From an uncultured Clostridia bacterium (GTDB lineage Bacteria > Bacillota > Clostridia > TANB77 > CAG-508), in the NCBI GenBank assembly GCA_947628735.1, contig CANRAY010000003.1:1-64000 (forward strand): 64,000 nt of DNA, written 5' to 3'. A program made the translations under genes and the position numbers. The notes under the pieces are model-generated. The model was not told where the DNA came from, did not search any database, and worked only from the letters and a program-made list of their open reading frames with translations. Below, in pieces: positions 1 through 9,108 of this stretch (within the stretch, counting starts at the first letter, position 1; every line of letters begins with the position of its first letter).

Positions 1-252
1 GTTACAATAGAAGACATACCAGTAGGAGCAGAAGTAACAGTAACAGAGGTATATAGTGGAGGAGCATATGAAGTAGTAGGTGGCAACAATGTAAAGACAT
101 GTACAGTAAGAAAAGGATCAACAGAGAAAGTAACATTTGAAAATACATATAATTACAAAGCAATACAAACTAATTCTATTTTAAATCATTATAAATATGT
201 TGATGGAAACTGGGTAGTAGAACAAAAAACAGATTCTAAAGCAGTAAATTAG
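1..252 (+). CDS. C-terminal end of a surface/adhesin-like protein (5' truncated by window)
   Basis: Open frame from base 1 (VTIEDIPVGAEVTVTEVYSGGAYEVVGGNN...VTFENTYNYKA...) to stop at ~250; prealbumin/Cna-B-like 'VTFENTY' ending. Confidence 0.6.
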   Translation, partial: VTIEDIPVGAEVTVTEVYSGGAYEVVGGNNVKTCTVRKGSTEKVTFENTYNYKAIQTNSILNHYKYVDGNWVVEQKTDSKAVN

Positions 253-283
253 TTTACATACCTTGAAATAGTAGTATTAACTC

Positions 284-311
284 TTGACATTTACATTTTT
301 AATGATAAAAT
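284..311 (+). promoter_or_regulatory. sigma-A-type promoter for pyrG
   Basis: TTGACA (284-289), 16-nt spacer, TAAAAT (306-311). Confidence 0.6.
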
Positions 312-328
312 AAATATATATTAAAAAG

Positions 329-394
329 AAACAAAAAAATAGATTAAAAAAAAACCGCATTTTTAGGTTTGAAATTTAATCTATTTTTTTGTTT
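329..394 (+). promoter_or_regulatory. Perfect 20-bp inverted repeat + U-rich tract in pyrG leader (attenuator/terminator candidate)
   Basis: aaacaaaaaaatagattaaa (329-348) is the exact reverse complement of 375-394; followed by ttt and the pyrG RBS ggagg (400-404). Confidence 0.65.
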
Positions 395-412
395 TTATAG
401 GAGGAAAAAGGA

Positions 413-2008
413 ATGAAGTACATTTTTGTAACAGGAGGAGTAGTATCTGGATTAGGAAAAGGAATTACAGCAGCATCTATTGGAAGATTGCTAAAAAACA
501 GAGGATATAAAGTAATAAACCAAAAATTCGATCCATATATAAATGTAGATCCAGGAACAATGAATCCTTATGAACATGGAGAAGTATTTGTAACAGATGA
601 TGGCGCAGAGACAGATTTGGATTTGGGACACTACGAAAGATTTACTGATGAAAATTTAAATAAAAATTGTAGTATAACAATGGGCAAAATATATCAAGAA
701 GTTATTGAAAAAGAAAGAAAAGGAGATTACTTGGGAAAAACGGTACAAGTAATACCACATGTTACAAATGCAATTAAAGAAAAAATTTATTCCTTTAATA
801 ATCAAAATGTAGATGTCGTTATTACAGAAATAGGTGGAACTATAGGAGATATAGAGGGGTTATCTATTATAGAAGCTATTAGACAAGTAGGTTTAGAAAA
901 TGCACCAGAAGATGTGTTATACGTACATGTGACTTTACTACCATATATTAGTGGATCAAATGAATTAAAATCAAAACCAACGCAACATTCAGTAAAAGAA
1001 TTACAATCATTTGGTATAAAGCCAGATATTTTAGTATGTAGAACAGAAATTGATATTCCAGAAAATTTAAGAGAAAAAATAGCTTTATTTTGCAATGTAA
1101 GGAAAGAAAATGTTATTGCTAATAAAACAGCCTCTTGTTTATATGAAGTACCACTAATGTTAGAAAAAGAAGGATTAGCAAATGATATATGTAAACATCT
1201 TAGATTAGATAAAAACCAGCCTAATAACAAAGAGTGGGAAAAGATGATAGAAACAATAGTAAATGTTTCTGAAAAAGAGATTACAATAGGAATTGTAGGA
1301 AAATATATTAGGTTAGAAGATTCGTATTTATCAGTAATAGAAAGTGTACATCATGCAGGATTTGCACAAGGGGTGAAAACAAAAATAAAGTTAATAGATT
1401 CAGAAAAAGTAACAAGCAAAAATGTAAAAGAAATTTTAAGTGAATTAGATGGTATTATTGTACCAGGAGGATTTGGAAATAGGGGAATAGACGGCAAAAT
1501 AGAAGCAATTAAATATGCAAGAGAAAACAATATACCTTTTCTAGGAATATGTTTAGGAATGCAAATGGCTGTAATAGAATTTGCAAGAAATGTCTTAAAA
1601 TTAGAAGATGTAAATTCAGAAGAATTTGATAATAAATGTAAAAATCCAGTAATTCATATAATGGATGATCAAAAAAATATTAAGAAAAAAGGCGGTACTA
1701 TGAGATTAGGCTCATATCCATGTGTAATAAAAAAGGATAGTTTAGCTGAAAAATTGTATCAAACAAAAGAAATTCAAGAAAGACATAGACATAGATTTGA
1801 ATATAATAATGATTACAAAGAAATAATGGAGAAAGAAGGATTAGTTGTATCAGGAACTTCTCCTGATGGAAGTTTAGTAGAAATGGTCGAACTAAAAAAT
1901 CATCCATTTTTTATAGCAGGACAATTTCATCCAGAATTTAAGTCAAGACCAAATAGACCAGCACCATTATTTATGGGACTAATAAAAGCATGTTTAAATA
2001 ATAAATAA
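413..2008 (+). CDS. pyrG: CTP synthase
   Basis: [27 protein letters not shown]...; GATase motif GICLGMQ; RBS ggagg. Confidence 0.98.
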   Translation: MKYIFVTGGVVSGLGKGITAASIGRLLKNRGYKVINQKFDPYINVDPGTMNPYEHGEVFVTDDGAETDLDLGHYERFTDENLNKNCSITMGKIYQEVIEKERKGDYLGKTVQVIPHVTNAIKEKIYSFNNQNVDVVITEIGGTIGDIEGLSIIEAIRQVGLENAPEDVLYVHVTLLPYISGSNELKSKPTQHSVKELQSFGIKPDILVCRTEIDIPENLREKIALFCNVRKENVIANKTASCLYEVPLMLEKEGLANDICKHLRLDKNQPNNKEWEKMIETIVNVSEKEITIGIVGKYIRLEDSYLSVIESVHHAGFAQGVKTKIKLIDSEKVTSKNVKEILSELDGIIVPGGFGNRGIDGKIEAIKYARENNIPFLGICLGMQMAVIEFARNVLKLEDVNSEEFDNKCKNPVIHIMDDQKNIKKKGGTMRLGSYPCVIKKDSLAEKLYQTKEIQERHRHRFEYNNDYKEIMEKEGLVVSGTSPDGSLVEMVELKNHPFFIAGQFHPEFKSRPNRPAPLFMGLIKACLNNK

Positions 2009-2017
2009 GATTAAAAT

Positions 2018-2052
2018 AAAAAAGATATCGTAAAAAAATACGATATCTTTTT
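2018..2052. terminator. Bidirectional terminator between pyrG and convergent gene
   Basis: aaaaagatatcgta / tacgatatcttttt hairpin. Confidence 0.8.
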
Positions 2053-2070
2053 GTTTATATGTTTTAAAAA

Positions 2071-3288
2071 TTATTCTTCTGATTTTTCTTCTTTAACAGG
2101 TGCAGTAGTTTCATAAGTCATAAAATCTTGTTTCTTAAAAATTAAATTTGAAGCAATAAATCCTAGACCAATGATGTTAATTACAAATGAAACGACAGTT
2201 CCTACGAATGGAATCAATTTAATTAAATTAATAATAAATACATTTAATAGTGTGAATAAAACAATTGAAAGATTTTTATCTTTATGTAATTTATTTGCTA
2301 ATAATCTAGCACCAGCTAATGCAAAAACAGTTTCAGAAATAGACCATAGAAGAACAAGAAGTGCAATAACGGCAATTGAAATAGCAGATCCTAAACCATA
2401 AGTTAAGAATAAAAATGCAATTGCCCCAATAATTGCTCCAAAGAAAACAAGAAGTCCAATAGCTAAAGAAATAGGAGTTTTCTTTCTCATAATGTTTCCA
2501 GATTTTTGAATAAAGTTTGGTGTTAACCATACCATTAATAATACAACAATTAAGCTATATAACACAGCTGATAAAACACTGTTAATACAAGAAACAATAA
2601 TAGAAGCAATATCAAATTCTCCATTATCATCAACTACTTCTAAAGTAAATTGAGTATCTCCTGAAACAATTCCTTCTGGAATTTCAGCTTCTGATGGAGA
2701 TGTATAATTTAAATTACCACCAATTGCTGTGTTTTCAGAAACATCAGGGAATGTTAAGGAATTAACAAATAAATTTGCATTACGACCAATAGTACCATTT
2801 AAAGCGATAGAATTACTAGCTATTTTAGCATCTCTAGCAATATATCCTATATTACCTAAAGTAAAATCATTAGCAAGAGCATAAGTATCATATACATTAC
2901 CATTGACTGTAATTGATGGAGCACAAGCTAACAAACTTCCATAAATATAAGAATTTTCTTCAATAACAAGTTTATTAGCAATAACGAAAAAGTCTCCGTT
3001 AATTTCTCCAGAAAGAGTAACATTATTTCCAACAACAAATGCATTACCATCAACCATTTCTGACACTACAACATCATTATCAACTCTGTAAAGGTCATCA
3101 GAAATAAACTGAAAACTAGCCTCTACATCATCTGGTGATATGGCAACATTATTTTCATCATTAGAAACATCTTCTACAGTATTTCCTTCTGCAATAGGCG
3201 CTACGTCATTAGAAGCAAAACAACATGTAGAAACGAAAAATAAAATAATAAATGTAACTATTAATAATTTGTTTTTTAAAATCTTCAC
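2071..3288 (-). CDS. Secreted/membrane protein with bactofilin-like repeats and C-terminal TM helices
   Basis: Signal peptide, beta-repeat 'VDGNAFVVGNNVTLSGEINGDFFVIANKL', several TM segments. Confidence 0.65.
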   Translation of the reverse strand: MKILKNKLLIVTFIILFFVSTCCFASNDVAPIAEGNTVEDVSNDENNVAISPDDVEASFQFISDDLYRVDNDVVVSEMVDGNAFVVGNNVTLSGEINGDFFVIANKLVIEENSYIYGSLLACAPSITVNGNVYDTYALANDFTLGNIGYIARDAKIASNSIALNGTIGRNANLFVNSLTFPDVSENTAIGGNLNYTSPSEAEIPEGIVSGDTQFTLEVVDDNGEFDIASIIVSCINSVLSAVLYSLIVVLLMVWLTPNFIQKSGNIMRKKTPISLAIGLLVFFGAIIGAIAFLFLTYGLGSAISIAVIALLVLLWSISETVFALAGARLLANKLHKDKNLSIVLFTLLNVFIINLIKLIPFVGTVVSFVINIIGLGFIASNLIFKKQDFMTYETTAPVKEEKSEE

Positions 3289-3383
3289 GACAAAATCCTC
3301 CTAACAAAAAATTATAAATATACTATATAATTTTTGAAGAAAAAAGTCAATGAAATACCAAAGAAAATCACTGTAAAATAAAA

Positions 3384-3515
3384 TTAAGAAATAATTTTAG
3401 GAGTAAAATAAATACAATCCGATTTCCCAGAAACTTTTTGATTTTGTACTTTTTCTAAACAACATTTTCCATCTTTTTGATATTGACAATTGGAAGAACA
3501 ATTTATATTAATCAA
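3384..3515 (-). CDS. 43-aa Cys-rich peptide (not in ORF track), MININCSSNCQYQKDGKCCLEKVQNQKVSGKSDCIYFTPKIIS
   Basis: TTG start, upstream gaggtg RBS, 5 Cys in CxxxC...CC...C pattern; resembles short Cys-rich clostridial proteins. Confidence 0.6.
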   Translation of the reverse strand: MININCSSNCQYQKDGKCCLEKVQNQKVSGKSDCIYFTPKIIS

Positions 3516-3554
3516 AAAAAACACCTCATTTGATAGTATGAAGTGTTTTTTTGA
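3514..3554 (-). terminator. nth terminator hairpin
   Basis: aaaaaaacacttcat / atgaggtgttttttt, 15-bp stem with one wobble pair, downstream of nth. Confidence 0.7.
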
Positions 3555-3575
3555 AAATATACGATTATAAAAAAT

Positions 3576-4211
3576 TTATTTGTGATCTAAAAAATATTTA
3601 CAATAATATTTTATAGGGCATTCTGAACATTTAGGACTTCTTGCAATACAAATATTTCTACCAAGCCATATAAAAAGATGATTAACATCTTTGTAGTACT
3701 TTTCAGGAATTTGTTTTAATAAATCCTGTTCTATTTTTTCAGGTTCTTTCTGAGAAGAAAGTCCAATTTTGTTTGAAATACGTTTAGCATGTGTATCAAC
3801 AGCAATTCCTTGCGGATTATTAAATGCCTCTAACATCATGACATTAGCTGTCTTTCTACCTACACCAGGTAAACTCATTAAATCATTCATATTTTCAGGG
3901 ACTTTTCCATTAAAGTCATTTAACAATTTTTGAGCCATAGCCTTAATATTTTTAGCCTTATTTTTATAAAATCCACATGGATGAATCAGCCTTTCCAATT
4001 CAGAAATGTCAATATTAGCAAATTCTTCAGGAGTAGAATATTTAGAAAAAATATAAGGAGTTGTTTTATTAACGCGTTCATCAGTACATTGTGCAGATAA
4101 AATAACAGCGATTAATAATTCAAAAGATGTATTAAAATCTAAGCTACATTTAGCGTCTGGATAAGTATCTTTTAAAATTTCTATCATTTTAACAATTTCA
4201 CTTTGTTTCAT
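3576..4211 (-). CDS. nth: Endonuclease III
   Basis: LLIAVILSAQCTDERVN, LPGVGRKTANVM, VDTHAKRISNKIGL, C-terminal FeS Cys motif CIARSPKCSECPIKYYC. Confidence 0.96.
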   Translation of the reverse strand: MKQSEIVKMIEILKDTYPDAKCSLDFNTSFELLIAVILSAQCTDERVNKTTPYIFSKYSTPEEFANIDISELERLIHPCGFYKNKAKNIKAMAQKLLNDFNGKVPENMNDLMSLPGVGRKTANVMMLEAFNNPQGIAVDTHAKRISNKIGLSSQKEPEKIEQDLLKQIPEKYYKDVNHLFIWLGRNICIARSPKCSECPIKYYCKYFLDHK

Positions 4212-4283
4212 AAAATCTTCTCCTAATAAAATATTAATATTATTAAAGCATAAAATATAACATTTTTCAACAATAAAAAGTTA

Positions 4284-4322
4284 CAAAAAAAGAGGGAGGG
4301 GCCCTCAAACGGACCCCTCTTC
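4284..4322 (-). terminator. GC-rich terminator of the 4305-4640 gene
   Basis: aagaggggtcc...gggcccctccctcttttttt on minus strand. Confidence 0.75.
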
Positions 4323-4640
4323 GTTTGTATCAGGGTTAAATTTCTCCCTGATTTTGGAGACTAAAGCACCAATACTTACGATAAAGAAATAGGTCTTAGC
4401 AAAGAATCGGGTGATCCTGTCCTCAACGAAGGTTTCCTTGAGATATCTCTCCCATTTCTGATAGAAAGGTACAAAGTACCAGTCAACAGAATCATCATAA
4501 GGATCATGGTAGGCGGCGACTTCCCCAGCAACGTAACCGTTGCAGAAAAGGGAAAAAGCAACTACGATGCCCAGGACGATGAAGAGGACCTCAAAGGGAA
4601 TTGCGTTGATGAGACTGATGATGCTAGTGATGATAGACAT
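4305..4640 (-). CDS. Hypothetical membrane protein, GC-elevated cassette
   Basis: 111 aa with N-terminal TM; codon composition differs from neighbours; RBS ggagg upstream on minus strand. Confidence 0.7.
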   Translation of the reverse strand: MSIITSIISLINAIPFEVLFIVLGIVVAFSLFCNGYVAGEVAAYHDPYDDSVDWYFVPFYQKWERYLKETFVEDRITRFFAKTYFFIVSIGALVSKIREKFNPDTNEEGSV

Positions 4641-4793
4641 GGTGGATTTTCCTCCTTCAAAATATTGTACTTATTATTATACCACATTTTAATGAAAAAT
4701 TCAAATTAAGGATCAATAATGTAAAAACATAAAGTAGTAACGAATTGAAAAATATAAGAATATAATATAAAAAAGATAGGAGGTAGTTTACAT

Positions 4794-4943
4794 ATGTTAA
4801 ATGCATTAAAGAAGACAATAGGAGTTTGTTTAATAGGACTAGGACTAGGAATACTATTAGTATTATTACTTCCTATATCAGGTTGGCTATTTACAATAGG
4901 AGTAGTAATTGTAGCAGTAGGACTAATGTGGTTATCAAGTTAA
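4794..4943 (+). CDS. 49-aa small membrane protein (PGPGW-like); not in ORF track
   Basis: MLNALKKTIGVCLIGLGLGILLVLLLPISGWLFTIGVVIVAVGLMWLSS; RBS ataggaggt upstream. Confidence 0.7.
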   Translation: MLNALKKTIGVCLIGLGLGILLVLLLPISGWLFTIGVVIVAVGLMWLSS

Positions 4944-4959
4944 AAAGGAGAGTGGTAAT

Positions 4960-5034
4960 ATGACGATTGTTGTAAAAAAAGTTCCTAAATTTTTAAGAGG
5001 ATTTGTAAAACTAATTTTTGGAATAAAAGAGTAA
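4960..5034 (+). CDS. spoVM: SpoVM-like 24-aa amphipathic sporulation peptide; not in ORF track
   Basis: MTIVVKKVPKFLRGFVKLIFGIKE matches the remembered SpoVM pattern (KLPKFLGGIVRAMLG); RBS ggag; next to rpmB as in B. subtilis. Confidence 0.8.
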   Translation: MTIVVKKVPKFLRGFVKLIFGIKE

Positions 5035-5036
5035 AA

Positions 5037-5073
5037 GCAAAAAAGAAATGCGAACTGCATTTCTTTTTATATT
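5037..5073. terminator. Bidirectional terminator between spoVM and rpmB
   Basis: aaaagaaatgc gaact gcatttcttttt. Confidence 0.8.
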
Positions 5074-5098
5074 AGGTAATAAAATAAATTAATCTAAA

Positions 5099-5296
5099 TT
5101 AAGCTCTTGTAACTTTTCCTGAACGTAAACATTTTGAACATACAAAAATAGTTTTAGTATCTCCATCAACTACAGCCTTTACTCTTCTTAAATTTGGCTT
5201 AAATGTTCTAGATGTTCTTCTACTAACATGAGAACGAGCAATACTAATTTTATTTCCATGTGCTATTGATTTTTCACAAATTTCACATTTTGCCAT
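5099..5296 (-). CDS. rpmB: 50S ribosomal protein L28
   Basis: MAKCEICEKSIAHGNKISIARSHVSRRTSRTFKPNLRRV. Confidence 0.96.
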   Translation of the reverse strand: MAKCEICEKSIAHGNKISIARSHVSRRTSRTFKPNLRRVKAVVDGDTKTIFVCSKCLRSGKVTRA

Positions 5297-5483
5297 AAAT
5301 TTTGCACCTCCTATATGCTAAAAATAAAATTGACTATTTATAAGTTTAACACAAATTTGAAAAAAAAACAATACTTTTTCCAAAAAAAGATAAACAAACA
5401 AAAATTTGGAAAAAGCTTGAAAAATTTTAAAAGATATAATAAAATCATAACATAAAAGTCAAAAGAAAAGGTAGGAAAGATTT

Positions 5484-6089
5484 ATGTATGCATATATAAA
5501 AGGAAGTTTAGAAGTAAAAACCACAGGATATGTAGTAATAGAATCAAATGGAATAGGCTACAAAATATTTATGTCAGAAACGGCAATAGAGAAATTAGGG
5601 GAGATAGGAAGTATTGTTAAAGTACATACTTATATGAGAGTACGAGAAGATGACATTAGCCTTTTTGGATTTAATACAAATGAGGAACTACGTATGTTTG
5701 AATTATTATTATCAGTAAGTGGAATTGGAGCTAAAACAGCAATTACAATTTTATCAAATATAACACCATCTAGTTTTGCTTTAGCAGTAATATCAAATGA
5801 TGTAGGAACATTAAAAAAATTACCAGGAATTGGTTTAAAATCAGCTCAAAGAGTTATTTTAGAATTAAGGGATAAACTAAAAACAGAAGAAGCAGTATCA
5901 CAAGAAGAAAATAGAGAAGAAATAAAATTAGCAATAAAAGATAATGAAAAGGTAGGAGAAGCTATTTCTGCTTTACAAGTATTAGGTTATAGCAGAAAAG
6001 AAATTGAAACAGCACTAGAAAAAGTAGATACAAAGGAATTAAGTGTTGAAGATATTATACGCAAAGGATTAAATAATTTAGCAAGATAA
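5484..6089 (+). CDS. ruvA: Holliday junction branch migration protein RuvA
   Basis: MYAYIKGSLEVKTTGYVVIESNGIGYKI..., HhH motifs GIGAKTAITIL, LPGIGLKSAQRVILEL. Confidence 0.96.
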   Translation: MYAYIKGSLEVKTTGYVVIESNGIGYKIFMSETAIEKLGEIGSIVKVHTYMRVREDDISLFGFNTNEELRMFELLLSVSGIGAKTAITILSNITPSSFALAVISNDVGTLKKLPGIGLKSAQRVILELRDKLKTEEAVSQEENREEIKLAIKDNEKVGEAISALQVLGYSRKEIETALEKVDTKELSVEDIIRKGLNNLAR

Positions 6090-6109
6090 CAAAGAAGGGA
6101 TGTAAAAAC

Positions 6110-7354
6110 ATGGACTTAAATGAACCATTAGCTTATAGAATGAAACCAAAAACGTTAGAAGATTACATAGGTCAAGAACATATTTTAGGACAAGATAAAA
6201 TATTATATAGAACTATTAAGGCAGATAGACTATCCAGCATTATTTTATGGGGACCACCGGGATGTGGAAAGACTTCACTTGCAAAAGTTATTAGTAATAC
6301 AACAAAATATAAGTTTACTAAAATTAATGCAGTAACAGCAGGTATAGGAGATATAAAAAATGCAATAGAAGAAGCACAAAATAGTCTTTTAAATCCAAGC
6401 GGAAAATGTATATTATTCATTGATGAAATTCATAGATTTAATAAATTACAACAAGATGCTCTACTTCCTTATGTAGAAAATGGAACAGTAATTTTAATAG
6501 GAGCAACAACAGAAAATCCATACTTTGAAGTAAATAAGGCTTTAATTTCAAGATCAATGGTATTTCATTTAAATCCACTAACAGAGGACAATATTTATGA
6601 AATATTAAAAAAATCATTAACTGCAGAAGAAGGCTTAAAGAACTATAATATAAAAATAGAAGAAGAAACTTTAAGGAAAATAGCAGAAGTATCAAATGGT
6701 GATGTTAGAACAGCATTAAATGGATTAGAAGTAGCAGTTCTTACTACTCAAATGGATAAAGATGGATATATTCACATTACAAATGAAATTGCAGCAGATT
6801 GTGTTCAAAGTAGAAAAGCTATCTTTGATAAAAAAGGAGATAGCCATTATGATAATATTAGTGCTTTCATTAAATCAATGAGAGGAAGCGATCCAGACGC
6901 AACACTATTTTATTTAGCAAGAGCTATTAATGGAGGAGAAGATCCTGTATTTATTGCAAGGAGAATTGTTATCGCAGCTTCAGAAGATGTAGGAATGGCA
7001 AATCCAAATGCTTTAGTAGTAGCAACATCAGCAATGCAAGCTGTTAATATGATAGGAATGCCAGAAGCAAGAATTATATTAGCAGAAGCAGCAACATATG
7101 TTGCAACATCACCAAAATCAAATGCAACTTACTTAGGTATTGACAGAGCACTATCAGATGTCCAAAATAAAGATACAGGACAAATTCCAATGCATATACG
7201 TAATGCACCAGCAGAAGGTATGGAAAAAGAAGGATATGGTGTAGGATACAAATATCCACATGACTATCCAAATCATCAAGTAGAGCAACAATATTTACCG
7301 GATAAAATGTTAGGAACAAAATATTATATAAAAGATGAAACAATACCAGAATAA
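6110..7354 (+). CDS. rarA: Replication-associated recombination protein A (AAA+ ATPase)
   Basis: LAYRMKPKTLEDYIGQEHILG, Walker A GPPGCGKTS, FIDEIHRFNKLQQDALLPYVENG. Confidence 0.96.
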   Translation: MDLNEPLAYRMKPKTLEDYIGQEHILGQDKILYRTIKADRLSSIILWGPPGCGKTSLAKVISNTTKYKFTKINAVTAGIGDIKNAIEEAQNSLLNPSGKCILFIDEIHRFNKLQQDALLPYVENGTVILIGATTENPYFEVNKALISRSMVFHLNPLTEDNIYEILKKSLTAEEGLKNYNIKIEEETLRKIAEVSNGDVRTALNGLEVAVLTTQMDKDGYIHITNEIAADCVQSRKAIFDKKGDSHYDNISAFIKSMRGSDPDATLFYLARAINGGEDPVFIARRIVIAASEDVGMANPNALVVATSAMQAVNMIGMPEARIILAEAATYVATSPKSNATYLGIDRALSDVQNKDTGQIPMHIRNAPAEGMEKEGYGVGYKYPHDYPNHQVEQQYLPDKMLGTKYYIKDETIPE

Positions 7355-7389
7355 GAAAGTAAAGATAATAAAAAATATATTAGAAAAAT

Positions 7390-7424
7390 AAAAACGCTTT
7401 TAATTAACATTAAAAGCGTTTTAA
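7390..7424. terminator. Bidirectional terminator
   Basis: aaaacgctttta attaaca ttaaaagcgtttta. Confidence 0.85.
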
Positions 7425-7437
7425 AATTTAATAAAAA

Positions 7438-8376
7438 TTATTCATTTACAGAATCTACTGAATTAGTTTTTTTAGATTTTTTTCCATCTTTAAATACTTC
7501 AGCAGCAGCACCTAATCCTGAAAGAGCACCAGTAGCTTCAAAAGGAATAAATACTTTATTTGCTTCACCATTAGCTACTTCTTTCAAAGCCTCTAGAGAT
7601 TTTAATTGAACTAATTTATCATCTGGATTTGCTTTCATCATAGCATCATAAACCATATGAATTTCTTGAGCTTTTGCAGCAGCTACTTGCTTAATTGCTT
7701 CAGCTTCACCGGCAGCTCTTCTAATTTTAGATTCTTTATCAGCTTCAGCTTCTAAAATAGCAGCTTCTTTTTTACCTTCAGCAAGAGTGATAGCAGATTG
7801 TCTTTCACCTTCAGCTTGAAGAATTAAAGCTCTTTTATTTCTTTCTGCATTCATTTGTTTTTCCATTGCATCACGAATATCAGCAGGTGGTGTAATATCT
7901 TTAATTTCTACTCTATCAATTTTACAACCCCATTGATCTGTAGCTTCATCAAGAATAAGTCTTAATTTATCATTAATAGCATCACGAGAACTAAATGTTT
8001 CATCTAAGTCCATCTTACCAACAATATCACGAATAGTTGTAATTGCTAAATATTCAATACCTTTTTTCAAACTTTGAATTTCATATACAGCTTTTGCAGG
8101 GTCTGTAACTTTGTAGAATACAACTGTATCAATTGTAATAGTAACATTATCTTTTGTGATAACACCTTGAGGTGGAATATCCATTGTTTGTTGCTTTAAA
8201 CTAACAACACTACGAACGTGATCAAAAAATGGAATAATAATTGTAAGACCAGCGTCAGCTACTTTATAAAATTTACCAAGTCTTTCAATAATATAAACCT
8301 CAGATTGTTTAACGATTTTTATTGTTTTAAATGCAATAATCAATATAATTACTAATAGTACGGCTAAAACCCACAT
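7438..8376 (-). CDS. SPFH/band-7 (stomatin/QmcA-like) membrane protein
   Basis: IKIVKQSEVYIIERLGKFYKVADAGLTIIIPFFDHVRSVVSLKQQTMDIPPQGVITKDNV. Confidence 0.92.
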   Translation of the reverse strand: MWVLAVLLVIILIIAFKTIKIVKQSEVYIIERLGKFYKVADAGLTIIIPFFDHVRSVVSLKQQTMDIPPQGVITKDNVTITIDTVVFYKVTDPAKAVYEIQSLKKGIEYLAITTIRDIVGKMDLDETFSSRDAINDKLRLILDEATDQWGCKIDRVEIKDITPPADIRDAMEKQMNAERNKRALILQAEGERQSAITLAEGKKEAAILEAEADKESKIRRAAGEAEAIKQVAAAKAQEIHMVYDAMMKANPDDKLVQLKSLEALKEVANGEANKVFIPFEATGALSGLGAAAEVFKDGKKSKKTNSVDSVNE

Positions 8377-8447
8377 AAAACTTCCTCCTAAAATATAAAT
8401 ATTTATTTCATACGAAAAGAACTTTAATCATTTCGCAAAAATCAAAA

Positions 8448-8927
8448 TTATAAAATTTGTGCTTTGGTATTAGCAACAGAAATTAACTTAACAACAGCTT
8501 TTACACCATCAATTTTAAGAACTTCTATAGTTGAATCTTTAGGTATAGATTGTCCATTATCTGACTTAGCAGACCATACTTCGGTTCCAATTTTTACTTG
8601 ACCAGTACCCTTTACAGAATTAATTTCTTGCATAACTAATCCATTTTTTCCAATAATGGAATAAGCATTTGTTGGAACAGATTGCTTTTTATTAATAAAA
8701 CGATTTACTAAAGGTTTTGTTAAAAAAACAAGTAATGTAGAGGTAAATAAGAAAATACATGCTTGAATATAAATGTTATCAATAAAAAGACTAAAGAACA
8801 TAGTAACAAGTGCACCAATTCCAAACCAAAAAACTAAAAATCCGACAGTTGCCATTTCAGCGATAAAGAAAACTCCAGCAGCGATTAACCAAAATTGCCA
8901 CATAAAATAATCCCTCCCTTTTAACAA
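8448..8927 (-). CDS. NfeD-like membrane protein
   Basis: N-terminal TMs plus OB-fold 'GKNGLVMQEINSVKGTGQVKIGTEVWSAKSDNGQSIPKDSTIEVLKIDGVKAVV'; paired with SPFH gene. Confidence 0.88.
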   Translation of the reverse strand: MLKGRDYFMWQFWLIAAGVFFIAEMATVGFLVFWFGIGALVTMFFSLFIDNIYIQACIFLFTSTLLVFLTKPLVNRFINKKQSVPTNAYSIIGKNGLVMQEINSVKGTGQVKIGTEVWSAKSDNGQSIPKDSTIEVLKIDGVKAVVKLISVANTKAQIL

Positions 8928-9108
8928 TATGCCGTTAATAATATAAAATTCCTCTAAATCTTTACGACATTATTATACTATAAAAAACGTAAAAAATAAA
9001 GAGTTTTTTGTAAACAAATTGCAATTATATACAATATTTGCTAAAATATCACTAAAATAATAGGATAAAAATGAATAAATATATAATTTTATAAAAATAG
9101 GAGAAATA

